NCBI GenBank assembly: GCA_903920405.1
Contig: CAIXMC010000338.1
Location: 1 to 5,223 of the forward strand
Direction of reading: 5' to 3'
From: an uncultured beta proteobacterium
GTDB lineage: Bacteria; Pseudomonadota; Gammaproteobacteria; Burkholderiales; Burkholderiaceae_C
DNA: 5,223 nucleotides
The notes beneath the pieces were generated by a model. The model was not told where the DNA came from. It saw nothing but the letters and a program-made list of their open reading frames with translations, and searched no databases. Shown here one piece after another: positions 1 to 5,223 of the stretch. A program made the position numbers and the translations under genes. The number at the start of each line of letters is the position of its first letter. Within the stretch, counting starts at the first letter, position 1.

Positions 1-214
1 CAAATTCTGCTTCGCGCCAATCACCAAAACCCTCCAGAAAAATCTGGTTCAGCCTGGCGTGAAGGTCTGCTGCATTGTTGGTTTCAGAGGGAGCTTGCAG
101 CCACTGTGTTTTGGCATCGGCAGGCAAGTGGTAGTGAATGCCTTCGGAGTTGTAACTCACGTTGGCAGGTGACGCGACCGACGACGTGTTAGTTTTGAAC
201 AATCTGTCAAACAT
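1..214 (-). CDS. Unrecognised protein, N-terminal part (gene runs off the left edge)
   Basis: Read on the minus strand, the frame is open from the ATG at 214 to the edge of the window, giving at least 71 codons that begin MFDRLFKTNTSSV and end with GFGDWREAEF at the edge. The chain is polar, with no signal peptide or membrane segment, and I do not recognise a family. In-frame ATGs also exist at 238, 259 and 271; an in-frame TGA lies shortly before the last. None has a strong ribosome binding site. I prefer 214 (or 238) because a possible -10 box (TATGAT on the minus strand, 255-260) and a palindrome (271-294) cover the two most upstream candidates. The gene is divergent from the Fic gene. The open frame and ordinary-looking codons favour a real gene; its function is unknown. 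Confidence 0.55.
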   Translation of the reverse strand, partial: MFDRLFKTNTSSVASPANVSYNSEGIHYHLPADAKTQWLQAPSETNNAADLHARLNQIFLEGFGDWREAEF

Positions 215-254
215 AAGTGAAGTCTTGTGGTTTTTCATGTGAAAGAACTCGAAA

Positions 255-260
255 ATCATA
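255..260 (-). promoter_or_regulatory. Possible -10 box for the leftward gene
   Basis: On the minus strand these bases read TATGAT, a 5-of-6 match to the sigma-70 -10 consensus. The best -35 partner, TTCAGT with an 18-base spacer, is poor and lies inside the palindrome at 271-294. If used, transcription would start near 248 and give a leader of about 30 bases to the ATG at 214. This is weak evidence from one hexamer and its position. Confidence 0.25.
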
Positions 261-270
261 GCTGTACTCA

Positions 271-294
271 TAGGTTGGACTGAAGTCTGACCTA
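271..294. promoter_or_regulatory. Imperfect 24-base palindrome between divergent genes (operator-like)
   Basis: Two 11-base arms (271-281 and 284-294) are complementary at 9 of 11 positions around a 2-base centre. The outer arms are TAGGT / ACCTA and the inner arms GGACT / AGTCT. The two mismatches would be G-U wobbles in RNA. The element lies between the leftward gene and the Fic gene and overlaps the region where a -35 box for the leftward gene would sit. That suits an operator for a dimeric regulator, but a stray short palindromic repeat is equally possible. It is not followed by a T run on either strand, so I do not call it a terminator. Confidence 0.35.
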
Positions 295-320
295 CGAGGG
301 CTGTTTTTCATCGTTTAGGG

Positions 321-335
321 TGGCTTGAAAAGCCA
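321..335 (+). other. Small perfect hairpin just upstream of the Fic gene
   Basis: TGGCTT (321-326) and AAGCCA (330-335) form a perfect 6-base stem with a GAA loop. It is followed by the 8-base palindrome TAGGCCTA (338-345) and a T run, and then by the Fic ribosome binding site at 354-358. It could be a leader hairpin or an operator. TTGAAA at 325-330 resembles a -35 box but has no convincing -10 at normal spacing, so I do not call a promoter for the Fic gene. Confidence 0.25.
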
Positions 336-364
336 GTTAGGCCTATTTTTTTCAAGGATTTTTT

Positions 365-1834
365 ATGGACTACCAGCGGATTCTTCCTTTTCCTGATCCA
401 GACACCTTCCACTTTCCAGAGCTACGGGCGCTCGCTGCAGTCTGGCAAGATAAAAAGGTGCAGCTTGAGGACGATGGTGCCTACAAGGAATTTATTAAGA
501 AACTTCAGCGGGAATGGGCGATTGAGACAGGCATTATTGAGAGGCTTTATACATGGGACAGAGGTGTTACCGAGGTGTTGATTGAGCAGGGCATTGAATC
601 ATCCATCATTTCACACCGGGGTGGACTCACTCAAAAAGATGCCGAGCATATTCAGGCATTGATTAACGATCACCTTGGAATTGTTGAAGGGCTTTTCGGT
701 TATATCAAGGGAGAAGAACCGCTGACCGAATACTTCATTCGCGGATTACAGGCGCAATTTACAGTGCATCAGGATCATATAGATGCTGTTACAGAATCTG
801 GTGACCCTGTTCGGGTCAAACTTCTCAAGGGGGAATACAAGACCTTGCCCAACAATCCGCGGCGACAAGACGGCGTCATGCATTCCTATTGCCCGCCTGA
901 ATTGACCAGGGACGAAATGGAAAGTTTGGTACGCCTGTACCGAGAGGCAGAGTCAAAATATTCTCCGGAAGTGAAATCTGCATGGTTGCACCATCGATTT
1001 ACCCAAATTCACCCCTTTCAGGATGGCAATGGCCGCGTGGCGCGTGCGCTGGCTTCACTCGTATTTTTGCGCGATGGCTTATTTCCAATTGTGGTGCGTG
1101 ATTCAGATCGTCACGAATATATTGATGCACTTGAAACTGCCGATGCGGGTCATTTATTGCCACTGGTCTCATTCTTTGCCAGACGCCAGAAAGATTCAAT
1201 CCTGAAGGCGTTAGGGCTTGAACAACAGGTACAACAAAGTAAGTATGCTGACCAGATTATCAGTTCTGCACTTGAAATATTGAAGTCAAAATTTACCAAG
1301 GAAAAACAGAAAGTATCTGTTGTTTTCGAACACGCCGACAAGCTATTTGCCATGGTTGAGTTCAAACTCAAATCACTTGCCACCACGCTTGATGCACAAC
1401 TTGCATTATTGACACTACCGCACAAACAAAAATACCAGGCTCGTACAAATGCTGCTGACAACCAATCACAGCAACGTCATTATTTTCAAAAACAAATGGT
1501 TGAAATAGCCAATCATTTTGACTATTTTGCAAACTTTGACAAATATCGTTCGTGGATACGGATAACACTCATGACAGACCATGAATTTGATTATGTTGTC
1601 ACCATCCATGGTTATGGTTCTGGTGATTCTGGCATTCTTGCTGCTTCTGCTTTTACCTACCTTAAAGTACCACGAGAAGAGGGTGGAACAGAAACCATCA
1701 ATTGCCATCCTGCCGCAACTGACCTGTTTCAATTTAACTATGTTGAGTCGTATGACAGTACTCAACAACGATTCACAGAATGGCTGGATAGTTCCTTGGC
1801 TATCGCATTGGCAGAATGGAAAAGATCACTTTAA
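365..1834 (+). CDS. Fic-domain protein (probable protein AMP-transferase) with long unassigned C-terminal region
   Basis: Fic enzymes usually move AMP from ATP onto a hydroxyl side chain of a target protein in the cytoplasm. The catalytic motif is complete: H216, P, F, Q, D220, G, N, G, R224, V, A, R227, fitting HxFx(D/E)GNGRxxR, preceded by the usual WLHHRFTQI helix. The target-docking flap is likely residues 156-180 (GEYKTLPNNP onward). An inhibitory helix of the (S/T)xxxE(G/N) type appears at T55 to E59, but the last position is R60 instead of G or N. The canonical Fic region ends near residue 280. Residues 281-350 look helical, possibly a coiled coil, and 351-489 form a mixed region I cannot assign. 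AAGGA at 354-358 lies six bases before the ATG and supports this start. No antitoxin-sized partner adjoins it, so a self-inhibited (class II-like) enzyme is more likely than a Doc- or VbhT-type toxin pair. The target is unknown. Confidence 0.93.
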   Translation: MDYQRILPFPDPDTFHFPELRALAAVWQDKKVQLEDDGAYKEFIKKLQREWAIETGIIERLYTWDRGVTEVLIEQGIESSIISHRGGLTQKDAEHIQALINDHLGIVEGLFGYIKGEEPLTEYFIRGLQAQFTVHQDHIDAVTESGDPVRVKLLKGEYKTLPNNPRRQDGVMHSYCPPELTRDEMESLVRLYREAESKYSPEVKSAWLHHRFTQIHPFQDGNGRVARALASLVFLRDGLFPIVVRDSDRHEYIDALETADAGHLLPLVSFFARRQKDSILKALGLEQQVQQSKYADQIISSALEILKSKFTKEKQKVSVVFEHADKLFAMVEFKLKSLATTLDAQLALLTLPHKQKYQARTNAADNQSQQRHYFQKQMVEIANHFDYFANFDKYRSWIRITLMTDHEFDYVVTIHGYGSGDSGILAASAFTYLKVPREEGGTETINCHPAATDLFQFNYVESYDSTQQRFTEWLDSSLAIALAEWKRSL

Positions 1835-1986
1835 TTTTGGGTAACGCTCAATCCTTCAACCAAAACCCCTTGATCAGCAGATACACACCGAAGCAACTGA
1901 AACATTTTGGCGGTGATCGACGCGCCCACGCTGTCGGCGGTGTTTGTTGAACATTGACCTGGCGTTGCGCTGTATTTTTTACCCAT
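1831..1986 (-). CDS. Possible small ORF of 51 residues, unrecognised
   Basis: On the minus strand an ATG at 1986 opens 51 codons and stops with TAA at 1831-1833, overlapping the convergent end of the Fic gene by four bases. A good Shine-Dalgarno-like GAGG lies eight bases before the ATG (minus-strand reading of about 1995-1998). The peptide starts MGKKYSATPG and has no clear domain, signal or membrane segment. Another minus-strand frame over the same bases is also open and ends in GFWLKD, so the sequence may be a decayed or repeated non-coding stretch that happens to be open. Without homologues this stays doubtful. Confidence 0.2.
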   Translation of the reverse strand: MGKKYSATPGQCSTNTADSVGASITAKMFQLLRCVSADQGVLVEGLSVTQN

Positions 1987-2040
1987 GAAATCGCCCTCTA
2001 ACGCACGTCCAGTCTGCGTTGGTAGCTATTAAATAAGTAG

Positions 2041-2114
2041 CAAATGATGACCTGACGTACAGAACGTTCCCACGCACAGAGCGTGGGAACGATAAACACC
2101 ATCGAAATCATTTG
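2041..2114. repeat. REP-like hairpin within an outer inverted repeat
   Basis: A perfect 11-base stem, CGTTCCCACGC (2065-2075) with GCGTGGGAACG (2081-2091), closes on a five-base loop, ACAGA. From general knowledge, hairpins with this GTTCCCACGC core are dispersed repeats in many gammaproteobacterial genomes and resemble REP sequences mobilised by RAYT-type transposases. Around it, CAAATGAT (2041-2048) is exactly complementary to ATCATTTG (2107-2114), and both palindromes share nearly the same centre (about 2078), so the whole could fold as an interrupted long hairpin. No T run follows, so it is not an intrinsic terminator. It may shield the restriction operon from read-through or protect the 3' end of an upstream transcript. 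Confidence 0.7.
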
Positions 2115-2137
2115 GATGTTGATGTCGGGTCAGGCAC

Positions 2138-2169
2138 TTGACTTTCGTCAATTCTTCGTCTGCTAGACT
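2138..2169 (+). promoter_or_regulatory. Candidate promoter of the HTH-hsdR-hsdM operon
   Basis: TGCTAGACT at 2161-2169 fits an extended -10 element (TG, one base, then TAGACT, which matches TATAAT at 4 of 6). TTGACT at 2138-2143 is a 5-of-6 match to the -35 box, but the spacer to TAGACT is 20 bases, longer than ideal, so the extended -10 would have to carry most of the recognition. Transcription would start near 2176, giving a leader of about 44 bases. The -10 lies in the first of the phased repeats, as expected if a regulator competes with RNA polymerase there. Confidence 0.4.
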
Positions 2170-2200
2170 TAGACCGACTTAAACCGATTTAGATTCACTT
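2161..2200 (+). repeat. Four imperfect 10-base direct repeats, one per helical turn, upstream of the HTH gene
   Basis: The stretch reads as consecutive 10-base units: TGCTAGACTT, AGACCGACTT, AAACCGATTT and AGATTCACTT. The second half of each unit is close to GACTT (GACTT, GACTT, GATTT, CACTT). The units follow with no spacer, so equivalent bases lie on the same face of the helix. The block overlaps the candidate -10 and ends 19 bases before the start of the small DNA-binding protein. Excisionase-type proteins can bind short direct repeats cooperatively, so this is a plausible operator for that protein. The binding is inferred. Confidence 0.5.
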
Positions 2201-2219
2201 TTAATCCAGTTAGCGAGCC

Positions 2220-2429
2220 ATGACTTCTGAACCGTGGGTAACTGCCGAGCAAGTCGCTCAACATCTAGGCGTGGTCAAGGACACTGTGTACCGTTGGCGT
2301 GAACGCAAGGGCTTACCCGCCCACAGGATTGGCCGACTGTGGAAATTCCAGTTGTCTGAGGTCGATGAATGGGTGCGATCGGGTGGTGCCGACGAAGAGC
2401 AAGACCGCGGCAACGAGGCAACCATCTGA
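2220..2429 (+). CDS. Small excisionase-type helix-turn-helix DNA-binding protein, possible controller of the restriction operon
   Basis: This 69-residue protein is almost entirely one MerR/excisionase-like winged-helix domain (HTH_17 type). Residues 7-16 ([10 protein letters not shown]) and 18-30 ([13 protein letters not shown]) form the helix-turn-helix. [13 protein letters not shown] (31-43) is the wing, and LSEVDEWV (45-52) is the closing helix. The tail (54-69) is acidic and probably disordered. The start is fixed by an in-frame TAG nine bases upstream; there is no clear ribosome binding site. It ends one base before hsdR (TGA, T, ATG), so the two are co-transcribed and probably translationally coupled. 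No integrase is visible, so a phage excisionase role is less likely than transcriptional control of the type I operon. Autoregulation through the repeats at 2161-2200 is inferred. Confidence 0.9.
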   Translation: MTSEPWVTAEQVAQHLGVVKDTVYRWRERKGLPAHRIGRLWKFQLSEVDEWVRSGGADEEQDRGNEATI

Positions 2430-2430
2430 T

Positions 2431-4812
2431 ATGGATAAGTACCAGCTCAGCGAACGCGATATCTGTACCAAATTCATCACGCCTGCGCTAGAGCAGGCGG
2501 GTTGGGATATCGCAACTCAGGTACGCGAAGAGTTTCCACTCACCAGTGGCCGCGTCATCGTCCGTGGGAAGTTGCACACTCGCGCCCAAAACAAGCGTGC
2601 TGACTACGTCTTGTTCCACAGACCCAACATTCCGATCGCGGTCATCGAGGCAAAAGACAATAAGCACTCATTGGGCGATGGCATGCAGCAGGGCCTTGGT
2701 TATGCGGAAATGTTGCAAGTCCCTTTCGTTTTCAGCAGTAATGGCGACGGATTTCTGTTTCACAACAAGATTGCCAAGGATGGTGTCATCGAGTGTGAGT
2801 TGGCGCTTCATGAAATCCCCAGCCCCGACACGCTGTGGCAGTGGTGGGCTGAGCACCTTGGCCTAAACCCCGCACAGAGCGAGCTGGTTTCTCAAGACTA
2901 CCACAGCGACGGCAGCAACAAATCACCACGCTACTACCAATTGCTCGCCATCAACAAAACCATCGAAGCCATTGCCAAGGGACAAAATCGCATCCTGCTG
3001 GTCATGGCCACTGGCACTGGAAAGACCTACACCGCCTTCCAGATCATTTGGCGGTTGTGGAAGGCAAAAGCCAAAAAGCGCATCCTGTTTCTGGCGGATC
3101 GCAACATCTTGGTCGATCAGACCATGACCAACGACTTCAAGCCGTTTGGTTCGGCCATGACAAAAATTCAGAAGCGGCAGGTCAATAAGTCGTATGAGAT
3201 TTACCTGTCCTTGTATCAGGCTGTCACTGGCACAGAAGAAGAAAGCAACATCTACAAGCAATTCAGCCGTGACTTCTTTGACTTGATCGTAATCGACGAA
3301 TGCCATCGCGGCAGCGCCGCCGCAGATTCCGCTTGGCGTGAAATTCTCGAATATTTTTCGTCGGCTACACAGATCGGCCTGACTGCGACCCCAAAAGAAA
3401 CCAAAGAAATCTCCAACATCGATTACTTCGGTGAGCCGATTTACACCTACTCCCTTCGGCAAGGTATTGACGACGGCTTTCTCGCTCCTTACAAGGTTGT
3501 ACGCATGGATCTGGATAAAGACCTAACCGGCTGGCGTCCCGACAAAGGCATGATCGATAAAAACGGCAATGAAATTGAAGATCGAATCTACAACCAGCGC
3601 GACTTTGACAAAAACCTCGTGCTGGAAAAGCGCACAGAGTTAGTCGCCAAGAAAATCAGCGACTTCCTCAAGCAAACCAATCGCTTCGATAAAACCATCG
3701 TTTTCTGCGACAACATCAATCACGCCGAACGGATGCGGCAGGCGCTTGCAAATGAAAATGCCGATCTCATCGCCCAGAATTACAAGTACATCATGCGCAT
3801 CACCGGCGATAACGAAGAAGGCAAAGCCGAACTTGATAACTTTATCTTCCCGGAGTCAAAGTACCCAGTCATCGCGACCACCTCTAAATTAATGACCACA
3901 GGCGTGGATGCCCAAACCTGCAAGCTCATCGTGCTGGATCAGCGCATCCAGTCCATGACCGAGTTCAAGCAGATCATTGGCCGTGGCACGCGCATCAACG
4001 AGGATTACGACAAGTACTACTTCACCATTATTGATTTCAAGAAGGCCACAGAACTGTTCGCCGACCCCGATTTCGATGGCGATCCGGTGCAGATTTACGA
4101 ACCCAAGGGCGACGAATCACCTGTGCCACCGGATGATGACGAAAGTCCACAAATCGACGATGGCTTCACCTACCCCCCGGCAGAAGAATCGCCGTGGTCG
4201 GGTATAGCCGAGCCGGGCACGGGTTTCGTGGCCAGTGGCGTTCGCCGCTATATTGTTGCCAATGTTGAAGTCAAAGTTGCATCCGATCGGGTGCAGTACT
4301 TCGATGCCAACGGAAAACTGATTACCGAATCACTCAAGGACTACACACGCAAGGCACTCGTCAAAGAATTTAGTTCGCTGAATGATTTCTTGCGACGCTG
4401 GAACAGTGCCGAAAAGAAGCAAACCGTCATTGACGAATTGGCCAACGAAGGGGTTTTTTTTGAGGCACTGGCGGAAGACATAGGCCGTCAGTCAGGCAAG
4501 AAATTCGACCCATTCGATCTGGTCTGCCACGTTGCATGGGATCAGCCGCCGCTGACCCGTAAAGAGCGTGCCGAACAAGTCAAGAAGCGCGATTACTTCA
4601 CCCGCTACGGTGCGCAAGCGCAGCGCGTACTGCAAGCCTTGCTGGATAAATACGCCGACGAAGGCCTTGGCCCGATTGAGGAAACACAAATCCTCACTAT
4701 TGCCCCCTTCACCAGTTTCGGCACGCCCATTGAAATCATTCGTGTTTTTGGCGGACTGGATCAATACCACCACGCTGTGCACGAACTCGAACAAGCGCTC
4801 TATTGCGCATAA
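2431..4812 (+). CDS. hsdR: Type I restriction enzyme, R (restriction/translocase) subunit, EcoEI-like
   Basis: HsdR is the ATP-driven motor and nuclease of the type I complex; with HsdM and HsdS it translocates unmodified foreign DNA and cuts it far from the recognition site. In this 793-residue protein the N-terminal nuclease shows D58, E73-A-K75 (PD-(D/E)xK type) and Q87-x3-Y91. The superfamily 2 motor follows: Walker A ATGTGKT (193-199), DECH box (289-292), TAT (318-320), IVFC (423-426), TTGVDA (489-494) and QIIGRGTR (514-521). A Pro/Asp/Glu-rich linker spans about 557-590, and the C-terminal helical domain (about 600-793) fits the EcoEI R C-terminal family; that enzyme has a similar length of about 800 residues. 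All catalytic residues are present. The frame stays open upstream to an ATG at 2299, but the family N-terminus starts at [10 protein letters not shown], so 2431 is chosen. GAGG at 2415-2418 is a distant ribosome binding site; coupling to the preceding gene is likely. A T8 tract occurs at 4454-4461. Confidence 0.96.
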   Translation: MDKYQLSERDICTKFITPALEQAGWDIATQVREEFPLTSGRVIVRGKLHTRAQNKRADYVLFHRPNIPIAVIEAKDNKHSLGDGMQQGLGYAEMLQVPFVFSSNGDGFLFHNKIAKDGVIECELALHEIPSPDTLWQWWAEHLGLNPAQSELVSQDYHSDGSNKSPRYYQLLAINKTIEAIAKGQNRILLVMATGTGKTYTAFQIIWRLWKAKAKKRILFLADRNILVDQTMTNDFKPFGSAMTKIQKRQVNKSYEIYLSLYQAVTGTEEESNIYKQFSRDFFDLIVIDECHRGSAAADSAWREILEYFSSATQIGLTATPKETKEISNIDYFGEPIYTYSLRQGIDDGFLAPYKVVRMDLDKDLTGWRPDKGMIDKNGNEIEDRIYNQRDFDKNLVLEKRTELVAKKISDFLKQTNRFDKTIVFCDNINHAERMRQALANENADLIAQNYKYIMRITGDNEEGKAELDNFIFPESKYPVIATTSKLMTTGVDAQTCKLIVLDQRIQSMTEFKQIIGRGTRINEDYDKYYFTIIDFKKATELFADPDFDGDPVQIYEPKGDESPVPPDDDESPQIDDGFTYPPAEESPWSGIAEPGTGFVASGVRRYIVANVEVKVASDRVQYFDANGKLITESLKDYTRKALVKEFSSLNDFLRRWNSAEKKQTVIDELANEGVFFEALAEDIGRQSGKKFDPFDLVCHVAWDQPPLTRKERAEQVKKRDYFTRYGAQAQRVLQALLDKYADEGLGPIEETQILTIAPFTSFGTPIEIIRVFGGLDQYHHAVHELEQALYCA
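4450..4461 (+). repeat. GGGG-TTTTTTTT homopolymer tract inside hsdR
   Basis: Four G then eight T encode G674, V675, F676 and F677 of HsdR. Loss of one T would add nine altered residues and reach TAG (683 residues in all). Gain of one T would give TGA directly after F677. Either change removes about 110 C-terminal residues while leaving the nuclease and motor motifs intact. Tracts of this kind can slip during replication or transcription; whether this one does is not known. Confidence 0.6.
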
Positions 4813-4836
4813 CAAATACCTATTGGAATCTAGCTC

Positions 4837-5223
4837 ATGTCTATCGGCACACTGATAAAAACCATTCAAGACATCATGCGCAAGGATGTCGGCGTCGATG
4901 GCGACGCCCAGCGCATCAGCCAGATCGTCTGGCTGCTTTTTCTGAAAATCTTTGACGACAAAGAACAGGAATGGCAACTCACCATTTCCGGCTACAAGTC
5001 GCCACTGCAAGTGCGTTTCCGTTGGAGCAACTGGGCCAAGGATGCCGAAGGGATTACCGGCGAAGAGCTGATTGATTTTGTTAACAACGAACTCTTCCCG
5101 TCACTCAAAAAGCTGGCGACTGCAGCAGGCGTGTCACCCAGCGGCAGAGTGGTTGGCTCGGTGTTCGAGGACGCCTACAACTACATGAAGTCCGGCACCC
5201 TGCTCCGGCAGGTGATCAACGCC
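4837..5223 (+). CDS. hsdM: Type I restriction-modification system, M (DNA methyltransferase) subunit, N-terminal part
   Basis: HsdM methylates adenine in the recognition site using S-adenosylmethionine and with HsdS forms the core to which HsdR binds. The visible 129 codons start MSIGTLIKTIQDIMRKDVGV and continue with QRISQIVWLLFLKIFDDKE, the typical helical N-terminal domain of HsdM (HsdM_N). The frame is open to the right edge. The methyltransferase motifs (the SAM-binding Gly motif and NPPF) lie beyond the window and cannot be judged. GGAA at 4825-4828 lies eight bases before the ATG and supports the start. The gene follows hsdR after 24 bases on the same strand with no promoter or terminator between, so the two are one operon; hsdR before hsdM fits EcoEI-like systems. 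hsdS should lie downstream. Confidence 0.95.
   Translation, partial: MSIGTLIKTIQDIMRKDVGVDGDAQRISQIVWLLFLKIFDDKEQEWQLTISGYKSPLQVRFRWSNWAKDAEGITGEELIDFVNNELFPSLKKLATAAGVSPSGRVVGSVFEDAYNYMKSGTLLRQVINA

Larger units (their letters stand above)
1835..2219. other. 385-base intergenic region between the Fic gene and the restriction operon
   Basis: There is no convincing plus-strand gene here. It holds the doubtful 51-residue minus-strand ORF (1831-1986), a REP-like hairpin (2065-2091) nested in an outer inverted repeat (2041-2048 with 2107-2114), and a promoter-like region with phased direct repeats (2138-2200). No classical hairpin-plus-T-run terminator is visible after the Fic gene; TTTTGG (1835-1840) with CCAAAA (1860-1865) is too weak. 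No tRNA, integrase or transposase fragment was recognised. Confidence 0.6.

Noticed and set aside
1150..1768. Minus-strand ORFs of about 100 codons inside the Fic gene
   Set aside because: They are cysteine- and serine-rich shadow sequences opposite a clear Fic coding region, with no supporting signals.
365..1834. Fic toxin of a two-gene toxin-antitoxin module
   Set aside because: No small antitoxin gene adjoins on the same strand, and the protein carries its own inhibitory-type motif.
1581..1844. Plus-strand ORF of 87 codons with a hydrophobic leucine-rich stretch
   Set aside because: It is another frame of the Fic 3' end. The apparent membrane segment comes from the out-of-frame reading of this stretch.
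2065..2091. Intrinsic terminator
   Set aside because: The stem is strong but no T run follows on either strand. The sequence fits a REP-like repeat better.
2161..2200. CRISPR repeats or plasmid iterons
   Set aside because: The units are 10 bases with no spacers and are imperfect. No Cas or replication-initiator gene is visible, and the promoter position favours an operator.
2220..2429. Phage or integrative-element excisionase
   Set aside because: The fold fits, but no integrase, attachment site or tRNA is visible and the gene is coupled to hsdR.
2299..2430. Longer start for hsdR at 2299 (44 extra residues)
   Set aside because: The extension lies entirely inside the HTH gene in another frame, and its residues look like frame-shadow sequence. 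The family-typical N-terminus starts at 2431.
2923..3462. 179-codon ORF on the minus strand
   Set aside because: It lies opposite the helicase region of hsdR. Its composition is that of an antisense shadow and it matches no recognised domain, whereas the plus strand carries all HsdR motifs.
4492..5010. 172-codon minus-strand ORF across the hsdR-hsdM junction
   Set aside because: It overlaps two clear coding regions and the gap between them; it is an antisense shadow.

Overview
The window looks like a chromosomal defence or accessory region of a proteobacterium, most likely a gammaproteobacterium. The basis is moderate base composition, proteobacterial-type HsdR, HsdM and Fic proteins, and a hairpin repeat of the GTTCCCACGC / GCGTGGGAAC type that I recall as scattered in gammaproteobacterial genomes. 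The species cannot be named from the sequence alone.

Layout from left to right. (1) The 5' part of an unrecognised gene on the minus strand, running off the left edge. (2) A divergent intergenic region of about 150 bases with an imperfect palindrome at 271-294, a possible minus-strand promoter and a small hairpin just before the next gene. (3) A 489-residue Fic-domain protein with a complete catalytic motif, a flap hairpin and a roughly 200-residue C-terminal region I cannot assign. (4) A 385-base gap, 1835-2219, holding a weak antisense small ORF, a REP-like hairpin nested in an outer inverted repeat, and a promoter-like stretch made of four helically phased 10-base direct repeats. (5) A compact operon on the plus strand: a 69-residue excisionase-type winged-helix DNA-binding protein, hsdR (793 residues, EcoEI-like, starting one base after the stop of the small gene), and the first 129 codons of hsdM, which runs off the right edge.

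The core is the left half of a type I restriction-modification operon. HsdR supplies the nuclease and the DNA translocase; HsdM is the adenine methyltransferase subunit. The specificity subunit hsdS and the rest of hsdM are expected to the right of the window. The small DNA-binding protein is placed to control the operon, and the phased repeats over the presumed promoter are a candidate binding site for it. The Fic protein upstream probably modifies a protein (commonly by AMP transfer). Its nearness to the restriction operon suggests a shared defence island, but a 385-base gap and a REP-like element separate them, so it is probably a separate transcription unit.

I do not see an unmistakably new system. 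The points most worth following are the phased repeats plus DNA-binding protein as a controller of a type I system, the GGGG-TTTTTTTT tract inside hsdR where a one-base slip in either direction stops translation almost at once, and the unassigned C-terminal half of the Fic protein.
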